Under the pieces are notes generated by a model that did no database searches, had not been told where the DNA came from, and saw only the letters and a list, made by a program, of their open reading frames with translations. Below, one piece after another: positions 24,046-35,461 of a DNA stretch of 64,000 bases. A program made the position numbers and the translations under genes. Source of the DNA: Cadophora sp. MPI-SDFR-AT-0126 (taxonomy: Eukaryota > Ascomycota > Leotiomycetes > Helotiales > Ploettnerulaceae). Numbering within the stretch: the stretch's first letter is position 1; each line of letters opens with the position of its first letter. The stretch spans positions 2,356,001 through 2,420,000 of the forward strand of contig JAGMVK010000001.1 of NCBI GenBank assembly GCA_020747065.1, written 5' to 3'.

Positions 24046-25410
24046 ATGGACGACCCAGCCTTCGCCCCAGACCCCTCCTCCGAGATCGACATAACAACAC
24101 AAACCATCCTCCTCCACGCCTCCCAGCACGACCTCCAAGCTCTCAAACCCCTCCTTCGCGTCCCAGGAAACGCAAGTGTGCAGGATCCAGAGACGAGATA
24201 TACGCCTTTGCATGCTGCTATTGCTGCATGTGGACCCGCTCGCTCTACTGCGAGTCAAGGTGGACAAGATACTGTAAATGGAGGAACGGAAACGGGGGAA
24301 GGAAAGGTTGGAGAGGAAGAGGAGGAAGTCGATATCGAGAAAGCGAAGAAGGTCATAGAGGAACTGTTCTTCAGCGGCGCGATATGGAATGACCTCGATG
24401 CGAATAATGAGACCCCTGGGTGTCTGGCGTATAGATTGGGTAGGATGGAGCTGTATGAGATGTGTGTCAATGCGGGGGTTAGAGCGGAATTGTTGTTGGG
24501 TCTTATGGGTGGGTATGAGGAGCTTGAGGGAGAGGATACCGATGAGGAAATGGAGGAGAGCGGCGAAGCAGGAACTGTGGCTGAATCTGGAGAGGTAGAA
24601 GTCGAGAAGGGAACGAATGGCATAATGGAATCCGAAGAACATAAATTGGCTGTTGGACCAGCCGAAGAAATCGCTCTTTCACACGAATCCGAGCAGCCTA
24701 AACAAGACGTCAACTCTGCCGACTATCTCGCTTCCACCCTCACCTTCACAGACTCCGCCCTCCTCGACTCCGACAGCAACGGCGTAATGATGTCGTGGGA
24801 AACCTCCATCATGCGCCGCACCGTCGACCTCCTCATCCCCTCCCTCACACGCGGCTCGCGGATCCTAAACATCGGCTTCGGAATGGGCATCATAGACCGC
24901 ATGTTCCGCGACACCAAACCCGCTCGCCACCACATCATCGAAGCACATCCCGGCGTCCTCCAAAAACTCTCTGAACCCGGCTCGGATTTCGGCAAGGAGT
25001 GGGAGGGAAGTGCCCAAGATGGAGCGTATAAGATCCATGCTGGCAAATGGCAAGACATCTGTCCGCAGCTCCTCCGATCCGGCGAAGTTTACGACGCCAT
25101 CTACTTCGACACCTTTGGCGAAGACTACTCCCAGCTCAAACTCTTCTTCACTGAATTCGTACCCGGATTGTTAGACGGTGAAGGCAGGTTTGGGTTTTTC
25201 AATGGGTTGGGCGCGGATAGGAGGGTTTGCTATGATGTTTATTGTAAGGTGGTGGAGATGGATGCTTTGGAAGCCGGGATGGATGTTGAGTGGACGGACG
25301 TGGAGGTTGGGCAGTTGGGTGGGGAGGGGGAGGGGGAGTGGAAGGGGGTTAGGAGGAGGTATTGGGTTTTAGAGAGGTACAGATTACCGATTTGTAGGTT
25401 TTTGGGGTAG
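24046..25410 (+). CDS. RMT2: Protein arginine N5-methyltransferase 2
   Basis: Rmt2-type enzyme that methylates the delta nitrogen of arginine, in yeast on ribosomal protein L12. Single exon, 454 aa. An ankyrin-like N-terminal segment (about 20-75, including TRYTPLHAAI) is followed by a Glu-rich stretch. The SAM-binding domain starts near residue 225. Its motifs are ILNIGFGMGIIDRMF (glycine loop), HHIIEAHPGVL (acidic end of strand 2) and YDAIYFDTFGEDY. The C-terminus YRLPICRFLG ends as family members do. The ATG at 24046 sits directly before the conserved ankyrin part. No intron or break is seen. Confidence 0.93.
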   Translation: MDDPAFAPDPSSEIDITTQTILLHASQHDLQALKPLLRVPGNASVQDPETRYTPLHAAIAACGPARSTASQGGQDTVNGGTETGEGKVGEEEEEVDIEKAKKVIEELFFSGAIWNDLDANNETPGCLAYRLGRMELYEMCVNAGVRAELLLGLMGGYEELEGEDTDEEMEESGEAGTVAESGEVEVEKGTNGIMESEEHKLAVGPAEEIALSHESEQPKQDVNSADYLASTLTFTDSALLDSDSNGVMMSWETSIMRRTVDLLIPSLTRGSRILNIGFGMGIIDRMFRDTKPARHHIIEAHPGVLQKLSEPGSDFGKEWEGSAQDGAYKIHAGKWQDICPQLLRSGEVYDAIYFDTFGEDYSQLKLFFTEFVPGLLDGEGRFGFFNGLGADRRVCYDVYCKVVEMDALEAGMDVEWTDVEVGQLGGEGEGEWKGVRRRYWVLERYRLPICRFLG

Positions 25411-25739
25411 GTACTCTGATGCTTTTGGAATCGAATGGTTTAGTGCGGTGGAAGTGATGAGGAGAGTGGTGATATGATACCCAGCATTAGAAGGCGTTCG
25501 AAATGATAAGCATAGCTGGACAGGGCAAAAGTAAAGAGAGATCGTGAATCGGAAATCCCAGGAGAAAATATCTCCCGGGCACTAGAAGAATGCAAGCTGA
25601 ATCAAAGCCCTCACTTTTCTCTTCTCCATAAGATATGAAATCATCAAGTCGTGCTCAAGCTAGGTACCAGTCATCAATCATCTCCCATACCATCCTTACT
25701 TGCCACCCATAGAGATCAAGTAAACACATCCCGACACAT
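25411..25739. other. Convergent intergenic region RMT2 / hexokinase
   Basis: About 330 bp carrying the 3' ends of both genes. Nothing else is seen. Confidence 0.4.
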
Positions 25740-27925
25740 CTACTTGAAGTTCTCAGGGTGCAAAATACCCGCCATATTTCCTTCCTTAACCCGCTTCAAC
25801 GTCAACGCAGCAATCAACGCAGCACCGACACCAGATCCATCCTCTGCAGCCAAGATCTCAATCGGGTCCTCCTCCTTACTGCTCTTCTTCGGCGCCCAAT
25901 CCAAAATCTCCCGCAGAGCAGTAGCACCACGAGCCTTGAAGTGCGGGTACTTGTTGAACACCGAACCGTCGGCTCCCACGTGGCAGGTCTTGTAGTCCTT
26001 CTTGATCGAGATGGCGGCTACACCGCAGGCGGACAGACGCGCGGCGCGGGTGCCGATGAGCTCGGCGAGGCGGCGGATGAGTTCGAGCTCGGGGTGCGTG
26101 GTGGTGATGCCGAGCTTGTTCTGGAAGAGATCGCGGGTCTCGGACAAGTTCTCGAAGGGGTCTTCTTCGACGGCGGACAAGAATGAGGAGTCTAGCGTGT
26201 AGGCCTTGCGGAGCTTCTTGATATCCTGGCCTTCGAAGATGTGGACTTCGTTGTTCTCGTGCAGGTCGACGAGGACGAGGCGGAAGAGCTCGCCGAGGTA
26301 GAGGCCGGCGATCATCTTTTCGAAGGCTTGTTGACCGGGGCGGGGGGACTCTTTGTCGATGATGATGTCGTAGGGTGTGAAGGGGAGGACTTTGTGCTCG
26401 TTGTCGAAGGCACCCCATTCGCAATTGATGGCCATTGGTGTGTCTGGAGGAAGGTTCATGTGGGCGAGCTTGGGGATGGAGCCGCAGTTTTCCATGTATG
26501 CAGCGTTGCAACCAGTTCCAAAGATACAACCGATCTTCATCTTGGTGTCGGTGTATGCCGAGGCGATGAGAGTTCCAGTGGTGTCGTTGATCAAGGCAGT
26601 CAACTTGATGGGCACTCCCTGTCACGTGTGAGCGGATAAATACAAGAGAATAGGGGTGTTGTGGAACTCACTCGCTTCGAGATGGCGGCCTCAAACATGG
26701 GAACAACATTCTGTCCCTCGACACCATCGATGTCGAAACCCTTGGTCCATCGCTGGAGAACACCGTGGTCTATGTAGTCTTGTGTCGCCGGGTACGAGAA
26801 TGTGAAACCAAGAGGGAGGCCGGTCAATTTCTCGCCGCCGTGGTGAGACTCGATGAATTGTTGCAGACAGTCCGCGATGTACTCCCAGAGTTCATCGGCA
26901 TTGCCTGTCTTCAAGTCCTCGGGCATGCGGTACTTGGATTGAATGATATCAAATTCACCTTGCTCTTCGGTCAAGATGATTTCACACACACGGAGATTGG
27001 TTCCGCCCATATCAAGGGCGAGGAAAGTTCCTTTCTCGTGTCCATCAGGGAATGACATGACCCATGTTGGGTTCATGGGCTGTAGAGGTTAGCGAGAACA
27101 AGCGAGGGGATGAAATTTGGCTCACAATACTACCACCTTCGACGCTCAGACCTAGGTGATGTTAGTTGAATTCAATATATCGAGTTGGAGTATGTACCTT
27201 TCTCAAGTTCTTTGACGAAGTGATGGGTGATCTGCTTCAGCTTCTCCGTCGGGACAGTGAACATTCTCTCCAGTCTCTCAATCTCCTGCAAGAGATCCTT
27301 TGGCACATCGGCCATAGATCCTGTAATAGATCGTCAGCATAAATCCCGCATGGTGAAGGCAAAGTCGTTGCAAAGCAAGCAGAAGGAGACAAGCCAAGGG
27401 GTAGCACGAGCACACAGCAAGTGGCACGTGATAGCGGTGAGTTTGATAGGTTGCTTTTTCCAGATCTCATGACCGACGAATATATGCAATGCTGTGTTGG
27501 ACATGGGGGTTTGTGGAGGTACAAAGATTATGCCCAAATGATATGTTAATGGCCCACTGAAAGCTGAAGACAACTCCGGGGCACAATACCCCGCGGATAT
27601 CAAGATCGAACTTCTTGAGATGGAGGGGGATTTGACCTTCAGTAGTTTCGAACTCTTGTTGAAGTGGGCGTAACATGTTGAGAATAAGCCTGCTTATTGT
27701 CTCGTTATGTTTTGATAAAGATTGAAGCTCTTGTTCTGGTGCTCGGGGTTGTTGAGGGAAGCTTGCTCGTCAGACGAGGGGTCCTCGTACAAACGGAAAC
27801 GGTGGTAGCACAACAATGCAGTGAATGTGATGAAAACCACTTGGACAATCACAATAGGAGAATGTGAATGAGATAGGTAAACAACCTTTCCTGCTCGGAG
27901 GACGTCGGGGGCCGAGTCCTACCAT
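25740..27925 (-). CDS. Hexokinase
   Basis: Phosphorylates glucose, fructose and mannose with ATP at the entry to glycolysis; in fungi it often also helps glucose repression. Five exons (27925-27886, 27320-27198, 27151-27126, 27079-26672, 26618-25740) give about 491 aa. The protein begins MVGLGPRRPPSRKGSMADV, the usual start of filamentous-fungal hexokinase. Motifs: LALDMGGTNLRVCE (phosphate 1), LPLGFTFSYPATQ (sugar site), catalytic Asp211 in ALINDTTGT, and IGCIFGTGCNAAYME. SFP in WVMSFPDG and the length favour hexokinase over glucokinase. Intron 1 is 565 bp, much longer than the other introns here, and splits off a 13-codon first exon. The gene is divergent from OST1. Confidence 0.95.
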
Positions 27926-28534
27926 CCTGGCGGTTGTGAAGGTATTCAGATGAATCCAAGATATGTGAGGGGTAGTGGGGTGAAATAGAGAGCTTCTCGC
28001 TGGTCGAGAGTCTCTAGTTGGCAGTAGTGAAGTCTATATGAGGGGAATTGAAAAGTAATAGTTGAAGAATGGAGATTGAAATCAGGGCAAAGTGCGGTTT
28101 TATTATATTCAGGACATGGAGAATGGTGGAAGAGAAGGGAAAAGCGAATGTTTCGGCGGGCTCGTCACCGTGGGGCTCGCCCTGGGCGTTTGCTTTGGTG
28201 GGGGCTAGTGATGTAGCTCACCAGCGCAGCTCAGCAGCTCAGCAGTTCAGCTCAAGCTTGGGATGATTAGTCATCCCGAATGTTCCATCTCCCACGTACG
28301 CGAAAGCCACATCTGCACCGCCATATCCACTTCAGGACTAGCTGTGGCTGGTGATATTCCCAAAGGACACATCAAAGGGACGAGTCAAGAGAGTCGACAG
28401 ACGTAAGGTCTGAGCTTGATTCAGGACAATTACTTTCTCGTCTTCACCCACAATACTGGCGCATACTTGAGGGATTCCCATTCGAAGTCTATTCGATCCA
28501 TTGGATTCACGGCTGGTCTGCTGTATTCTTCAAA
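27926..28534. promoter_or_regulatory. Divergent promoter hexokinase / OST1
   Basis: About 0.6 kb between the two start codons. A short run of CAGCTCAG-type repeats lies near 28228-28256. Both genes are housekeeping. No transcription-factor site is assigned. Confidence 0.4.
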
Positions 28535-30112
28535 ATGAGGCCATTGGCAGTTGCATCTGCCGTTCTGTCCTTCGCATCCACAGCTTTCTCGGCCCAGGGA
28601 AATCTCACAAAACCACTTACTTCGCGACTGATCTTACCGGCGGAATTTACTCCTCCGCAGAACTTCAAGAATGTCAATCTTGTACATATCATCAACCTAG
28701 AGAAGAGCTACCCCAAGGAGTCAATCAATGTGTTGATTGAGAATGTTGCCAGTGAACCGCAGGATAAATACTATCTGCCGTTTACCTCACGGCAGATGGA
28801 AACAATTGGGGCTTTAGAAGTGAAGGACAGGAAAGATCCAGATGGGGGCTTATTTGATGTGGAACCAGTCGAGTATGATCCAAACAGGTATGTTGAATTC
28901 TAACCTACCGAGCATGTAGCTAATAATCAACAGTGATACCCAATTCTACCGCATTCGTCTCCCTACACCTCTTGCCCCGAAAGCACAACAGACTCTCGGC
29001 ATAACATACTCCTACCTTTCTGCCCTGAGCCCTCTTCCAGCGGCAGTTGCCCAGAAGGATAAGCAGTACTTGGTTTATACATTCTCGGCATACGCCCCTT
29101 CAGCCTATGTCACAACGAAGCAAAAGACTGAAGTCAAGTTCCCATCAGCGAATGTCCCAGAATATACCATTGTACAAGCAGCCAAGGGCGAGGCCGAGTC
29201 ACCACAAAAGCAGGGCTCGAAGTTCACATATGGATCATTTGCCGAAGTTCCAGCTGGAGCTGTTGAGCCAGTGACCGTACGATACGAGTTCACAAAGCCC
29301 TTGATCCACGTTTCCCGTCTGGAGAGGGACATTGAGGTCAGCCACTGGGGAGGAAACGTTGCTTTCGAGGAAAGATATACCATGCACAATCGTGCTGCAA
29401 ACCTCACCAAGCAATTCTCTCGGGTCGAGTGGGCTCAGCAAGCGCACTACAACCCACCAACAACCGCTATCAAGGACCTCAAGTTCCCGTTGAAGGTCGG
29501 CAGCCTGACCCCATACTTCACCGATGTTATTGGTAACGTCTCCACGTCTCGCTTCCGCAGCAACAAGCGCGAAGCCAATCTAGAAATTAAGCCCAGATAC
29601 CCGATCTTTGGAGGATGGAACTACCCATTCCGCGTAGGTTGGGACGCAGACCTGAAGAAGTTCTTGCGCAAGCTCAAGAACGGCGATGGATACGTCCTGA
29701 ATGTGCCATTCTTGGAGGGACCAAAGCAGCCAGAGGGAATGGCATACGAGCACGTTGAGCTGCGCGTGATCCTCCCAGAAGGAGCTGAGTAAGTGCCACT
29801 ATGTTCAAAAGGGAAAATGATCTTTACTAATCATCTTGCAGGAACGTCCAGTACAGCACCACAGTGCCTCTCGTTGGTGCAGACATCTCTCTCCACAAAA
29901 CTTTCATGGATACCACTGGCCGCACAGCTCTCACTTTGACAGCCATCAACATTGTCGACGATCTCCGCGATCGCGAACTGATTGTTACATATGACTACCC
30001 TCTTCTCGCCGGACTGAGGAAACCCTTAGTCATTTTCACGAGCTTTGTAAGCTTGTTCTTTGCTGCGTGGGCCATTGGTAGTCTGGATATCAGCATTCGT
30101 GGGAGGAAATGA
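28535..30112 (+). CDS. OST1: Oligosaccharyltransferase subunit Ost1 (ribophorin I)
   Basis: Subunit of the ER oligosaccharyltransferase, which transfers the lipid-linked glycan to Asn of nascent proteins. Three exons (28535-28887, 28934-29788, 29842-30112) give about 492 aa. A signal peptide (MRPLAVASAVLSFASTAFSA) is followed by the two ribophorin beta domains. Segments such as NVNLVHIINLEKSYP, YRIRLPTPLAP, RLERDIEVSHWGGNVAFEE and WNYPFRVGWDADL are typical of the family. A single C-terminal helix (LVIFTSFVSLFFAAWAIG) anchors it in the ER membrane and a short tail ends in RGRK. No break is seen. Confidence 0.95.
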
Positions 30113-31778
30113 ATGTGGGATGAATGGAGATGTGTATAGCTATGTAGAAATAAAAAAGTTGATTTCTTGCTACATTGTCTGGTACTGCGGTCTAACATAT
30201 TTCCTTCGTGCTTTCTCACAGAGGGCCATCTCAACAGCATGAAAACTTCCTACTACGGCCAAGAATGACAAGCACTTAATTCGGTACTCGGTAAGCTTAG
30301 TCGTACGAATCATTCCCTTCAAGTGAACATCATCAAAGATAAAGAAATAAGAGCTTACTAGCATTCCAGCCCACGTCAAGCATCTTCCTGCTTGAGCTCC
30401 ACCTTCAGAGCAATATCAAGGAAAGACTACAACTATTCAACTTTTGGAAATGACTAATCTAGCAGTCTACCACTACAATATTTTCTCTTTGACAGTGTCT
30501 TGATGCCGCATGGACGAACGTGCTCAGGAGCTGAAACCAGACAGAAGTCTCCAGTGAAGCTTCGAACTCCTAGAACTCACAACGGATTAGAGGAAAGTGA
30601 GAAAGATGCCGTCATTTGGCTTCTGAGATTTTTACAAGATTATCAACCAAGTCCTAGTGAGAAGCTCTCAATTGGCTTGTTTTCACAAGTATTTTTGAGG
30701 GAATTAATGTGTGTTTTGCTTTGAATTTTGTATCTCTTACCGGTGCGGCAGGCAGGTCGCCGCAGCAGATACATGTCGTGTCGAGAGAGAACGAATGACA
30801 TGTGCTTTACTTTGGCTTTTGTTTCTTCTATTTCTTTCTCAAAACATGTTTAAGCCATTCCCTCATTATCCAAAACGATGCAGCAGTTACTTACTCCACC
30901 TCGAAACTTTCTTCATCGTGATGATTCTCAAACACTTGCAGATCATCCCAGGCTACATCAATGCCCCGCTCTATCACCTCACCCTTTCTCTTCCTTACGA
31001 CAAGGGCCTTGAAGGCCTTATAGAGTCTGTAGAAAGATATTGGGTGGTATCCAACATGGCTGATGCAGCTAGGCTGGAGAGGATCTATCGTGTATTGTAT
31101 GCAGTTCTCGAGGACGTTTAGCGAAAGTCAACAATACCGTTTCGGATGCCGTGCCTTGCGTCGCTACGCCCTTTCCACACTCGCAATTCCTTTGAGCCCA
31201 TCCGAGTTTCATAGTCAAATAAATTCCAATAAATTCCATTGATACCCCTCTCTTTCAACTCCACCGCCGCCGTGCCGCCGAAGTAACCCCCGCCCCCCTC
31301 TGCGATTTTCAGACTTAGTGTTTGTCAAGAATTGGGAGGATGAGTGGCTCCTGTTTGTATTTGTATCTGTCAAGCTCCAAGTGAGGGGAGCATGATTGCT
31401 GATCGCAAGGGCGAAGGGGAGAGATATGAGAGGACCGAGACCGAGGTCAAGGTGATATTGGGCGGGGACTAGAATGGGCTGCTGCTAAATCGAGACTTTG
31501 TCTGATTCTGTTCTTTGCGTGATGTTACTGGCATTTCTGATTGTGCAGAGGGAAGTGCTGATCTGTATTTTAGGTCATAAGCCGAGGGGGTGCAGGAATG
31601 TTCCGTGCAAGATCTATTGCGAGATGAATAAAATACCGATGATGCCTCGATTATCAAACAGATATCCAGAGTCTTAGAGCGCCATCACAAACAAGGACAG
31701 TGATCCGTTCGTTATACACATTGAGTCATTACAGTATATACATGTCTATGGCATACAAGTTGGTCTTATCAGGCGCCA
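30113..31778. other. Convergent gene-poor region
   Basis: About 1.7 kb between OST1 and the carboxylesterase stop. The longest open frame (30711-31121, plus) encodes no recognisable domain and has an unlikely composition. I see 3' UTRs and otherwise nothing supported. Confidence 0.4.
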
Positions 31779-33540
31779 TCACGCGAGAGGGTTGATGACA
31801 ACTGGGTATTTCGGCATATATTGCTTGTATAGCTAGAAAGTGGTCAGCATTAAACATGCCAATTTCGCAACAGCTGAAGGAATGAAACTTACCGACTGGC
31901 AAATACCGTTATAGTCCCCAGTATTAGCCTGCACCATCTGCAGTTCCTTTCCTGGAACACCCAGTGTCATCGTATCAGCTCTACCATTGATGCTCTCCAC
32001 GGCGTTCCATCCCGGGCCAGCAGAGGGGTTCTTGATCCAGTTGACGAACCACGCGTGGGTGTAATCAGCCAAAGCTTGTTGGGCTTCCGTAACATCGCTC
32101 AATGCGCTGAAACACTCGTTACCACCCAAGAAGAACGGGATTTCAGTTCCGTGAGTAGGAGCTGTTCCTGGGACACCGACAACATTGTCGTAAGCTCCAA
32201 ACCAGCGGTATGACCAAGTTGTCTGAGCAGCAGAGCGGACATCGAGAAGCCAATCGACTGCGCAGTTGAAGCGAGCATCACCGTATTGTGTTCCGCTCTC
32301 AAGGGAAACAGAGGCGAAGTCCGACTCGTTGTAGGCGGCGATGAGCTCCTCAGCCGGGATGTGTGCAACATCTGCATCGAAGGTTCGGACCCAAGATGAG
32401 AAGTTCGTGTTCTCGCCTCCGTAAACTAGTGCAAAAATGTTTCCCTCACCGGCGCTGTTTCCGGTCAGAAGCGGTACGTGGGAAGGATAAAGACCGGCTG
32501 CGGAGCGCTTCTCGAGCTCAGCGTTCGAAAAACGAGTCACACCGTCTACCACAGGAGTGAACCACGTATTGACGGAAGAGTTGAAGGAAGCGGTCTCAAG
32601 CTCATAGATTGACTTGCCGCGGAGACAAGCGAGTTGGCCAGAACCAGTAGGGCATCCAACTTCTGCTGCAATGCTGTCAAGTCCAACGTTGGTGGGAGCG
32701 TATCCGGGGCCGGACGCGGAGTTTCCACTCATCTCAACGGCACCAGCGAGCCAGGTATCTGGGTGATTCCACAAGTAATGATCGACGTGCACACTACCTG
32801 AAGAGTGGCCTCCAAGGACGATGTGATCCGGATTGCCTCCAAAAGCTGCAATGTTGTCATGGATCCACTCCATTGCCTTCTCAACATCCAAGATGCCGAA
32901 GTTTTGCGTAGTCTCACTCAATTCGGCCGAATTTGGAGACGCAAAGATGCTTTCTCTGTGGTTGAAAGAAACCATGATGACGCCGTTCTTAGCAAAGTTA
33001 TTGCCCTGGAGTTGGGTGTTGCTGCTTGATCCAGTGACCATAGCACCGCCATAGATGTAGACAAATACCTGGATATTGTTAATTTGTTGCTCTGGCATTC
33101 GGAGTTCTTTGCCTCACTGGAAGATTGTCTCCTTCCGCTGGTGCCCAGATGTTGAGGTTCAAGCAATCTTCGCCTTGCTCACTGAATGGCGTGCTAGAAA
33201 TTGCCTGCGCGCATGTCTGGCCATAAGACGAGGCATTGAAGAGGGCAAACGAGGGAGGATCTTGGGGTGCACGCCACCTGATTGAGTAAGAAATTTGATT
33301 CTTCTAGAGGTTTGGATCTCTTTACCTGTTTCCCCCAGCAGTTGTTGCAGCATATGGAATGCCAAGGAATACTGAATTACCATTGGCATCTGTGAATCCA
33401 TTCACCGCACCCTGCGCCGTGAAAGCCGTAGGAGCAGTGCTGTCGGAATTTTCACAGCTGTTCACCGGGGATCCTGCCACATGACGAGCGAATGCTAAAA
33501 CTATGCATATGCTCTGCCCAAGAAGAGCAGGGGATAACAT
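31779..33540 (-). CDS. Secreted type-B carboxylesterase / lipase
   Basis: Alpha/beta hydrolase of the carboxylesterase type-B family, about 534 aa, in four exons (33540-33326, 33277-33118, 33068-31893, 31832-31779). A signal peptide runs from MLSPALLGQS to about residue 24. FLGIPYAATTAGGNRWRAP is the family start, EDCLNLNIWAP follows, and YIYGGAM forms the oxyanion hole. The nucleophile is Ser214 in GGHSSGS, the likely acidic residue is Glu in NSAGEGN, and the His lies in APTHGTEIPFF. The elbow is GHSSG in place of the common GESAG. Intron 2 (49 bp, ending NLP/VFVY) is required; without it the frame stops. The extracellular ester substrate is unknown. It faces the receptor gene across 1.9 kb. 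Confidence 0.9.
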
Positions 33541-35461
33541 GACGGCGGAAGTTGTCAGGAATTGTCAAATAATTGCAGGGAAACTTGCGCGTGGGAGGTA
33601 AATACTAATTCTGCTTCTCCAGGCATCATATATACTACCTGAGGGGATTGACCCTCCAGTAAGCATTGAAGAAAATTAAAACTCCGGCTTCGACAAGATG
33701 CAGAATGCCTGGCGGTGGAGTCAATATTGAACCATAATCCCTGTTCGTCACCACAGATGGCGACATGGATTACGTCGTATCTCAGGGAACTGATAGCAGC
33801 AAAGATCTCACCTGTACTCGATTAAGACGTAATCCGGATGAGATTCAATACTTGGGAGGGTCGGGCCCAACCTTGACAGACCTTTGAGCCGTGCTCGGCA
33901 TATAACGTCTCGAGCCGGACTTCACTACACTGCGTTAGCATGACAGAAGGCATCGGCCCGTTAATATTGCAGTGGATTAAAACTTGGCGACGGCCACAGA
34001 ATGGAACGATAAGCATCCACTGTAGGAAGAGTGTTTTCTTGAGATCCACCACAGACCACTGTGAGGTCGCGGCAGGCAGTAGGTTTCGGGACGAAGTTGG
34101 TCATCTTCAACCCGGTCTGCAGTCCCATTGAAGTCTTCATTCTTCGCGCCTGGGAAGACCTGTAACACATAGCCTGACTGAATCTTGATTGGACAAGACG
34201 TAGCTCAGGATGTCTATGTTGGGCCACTTCATCTGGTTGTTAATGAAGGCTGTACGAGCCATCTCCGCAGCCCTCACGGCAACTGGCGTAGCGACATGGT
34301 CTAAAGTATTCATAAGCAAGGTAGATTGAGGGAGGCATACGGAGTATACCCTGAACTTTTGGCCCCTATTCCGGTTATTGAATCATGAAGAAAGCAGCCG
34401 CAAGCGAGTCAGAAAGGGGGCTATTGTCACGTGTATCGCTTGAATAAGCTTAGCTTCGTCGCCTAGGTCAGACTTCGAAACTCTAAATGAAGATGGGTCT
34501 TCGTCCACATGGATCCTCATCTGCAGAGAAAGAACAAATACGCCTTAATAAGGCCCATCAAAACCCGGGCAACTTGAATCTGTAACTGAGTCTGCTTATG
34601 AGATTGCAGCCGCCCTTTCGAAGACAAGCAATTTGTCCAGTTGGCAGTCGAGTATATGAGAGTAACGGAAAACCGCCGTCTCTCCAAGACTTTCACGACT
34701 CGCGCATGCAGATGCATTGACGAGCTCTTTCACTTCCGTCGTTTCTGCCTCAAGTTTGCTGCACGCCACCCTGAAGCTTAAGACATCCGCTGAGCCGCTC
34801 ACAAGATGCAAACTGTGGAGCGCACATATTAAGGTTGAGAATGATTCGCAGACTTCCTGGTCTTGTCTCCGCTGTCCTTCACGATCCTTACACTTTTACG
34901 TTCTCCGTGGCAGGACTTTCCTAGTTCCATCATGCTCTTCAAATCTCGAATGTTGGGTTTTGCCTGTTCCAGTCCTGAGATTTGTGGTGATCTTTGCCTG
35001 CTTTGTTTCTTCTGACCAACCACCCTTGCATTTGGGCGACCCTGGCTGCAGGCATGTTTGATCTTGATCGTAGAATGGTGGAGAACAAATTCGAGATGTC
35101 CACAAGTGCTCTCAGATCCTTTTCCTCAGATGCGTTCCAGAAATCTACAAATTTGGTTGTACAAGTATCTTCAAACCCTTAGTCGGCACAATTTGGTCTG
35201 AATCGTACGAGGTACGAATGTCCAAAGATTTCTTTTTTGCAACTCTATACCGCATTTCCTCTTCTGTTCACTAGACACATCAATCCTCAAAACATGCCGC
35301 CTTGACGTCGAATCCTCTTGAATCTTGTTTAACAGAAATCCGGACACATATATAAACGTAGCCCCCCATCAAGCCAGAATCCGCCGAAATCCACCCCTTT
35401 CCATCGGATCCCGACGGACCCAGTCAGATAGGCTTTGCATCCAAAGACACTAATCGTCACC
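33541..35461. promoter_or_regulatory. Divergent region between esterase and receptor genes
   Basis: About 1.9 kb with the promoters of both flanking genes. The part 33820-34319 (minus) may hold a gene relic, entered separately. The part 34500-35200 has only short open frames without family features. Confidence 0.4.
33820..34319 (-). pseudogene. Possible gene relic, unidentified
   Basis: Reading the minus strand from an ATG at 34319, about 60 codons look protein-like (MNTLDHVATPVAV, then NNQMKWPNIDILSYVL) and stop near 34137. Sense seems to continue in a second frame (VLQVFPGAKNEDFNGTADR, then LRPETYCLPRP). No splice pair of usable length joins them: the AG of TCTTCCCAG is only about 17 bases after the nearest GT. 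It may be a shifted relic or a chance arrangement. The family is not recognised. Confidence 0.25.

Noticed and set aside
25876..26625. 249-codon minus-strand frame rich in Arg, His and Pro
   Set aside because: It is the shifted frame of the hexokinase coding sequence.
25740..27925. Assignment as glucokinase
   Set aside because: The N-terminus and the central motifs fit filamentous-fungal hexokinase, including the 13-codon first exon.
30711..31121. 136-codon plus-strand open frame
   Set aside because: No recognisable domain, unusual composition, and no splice-linked exons. It may be chance.
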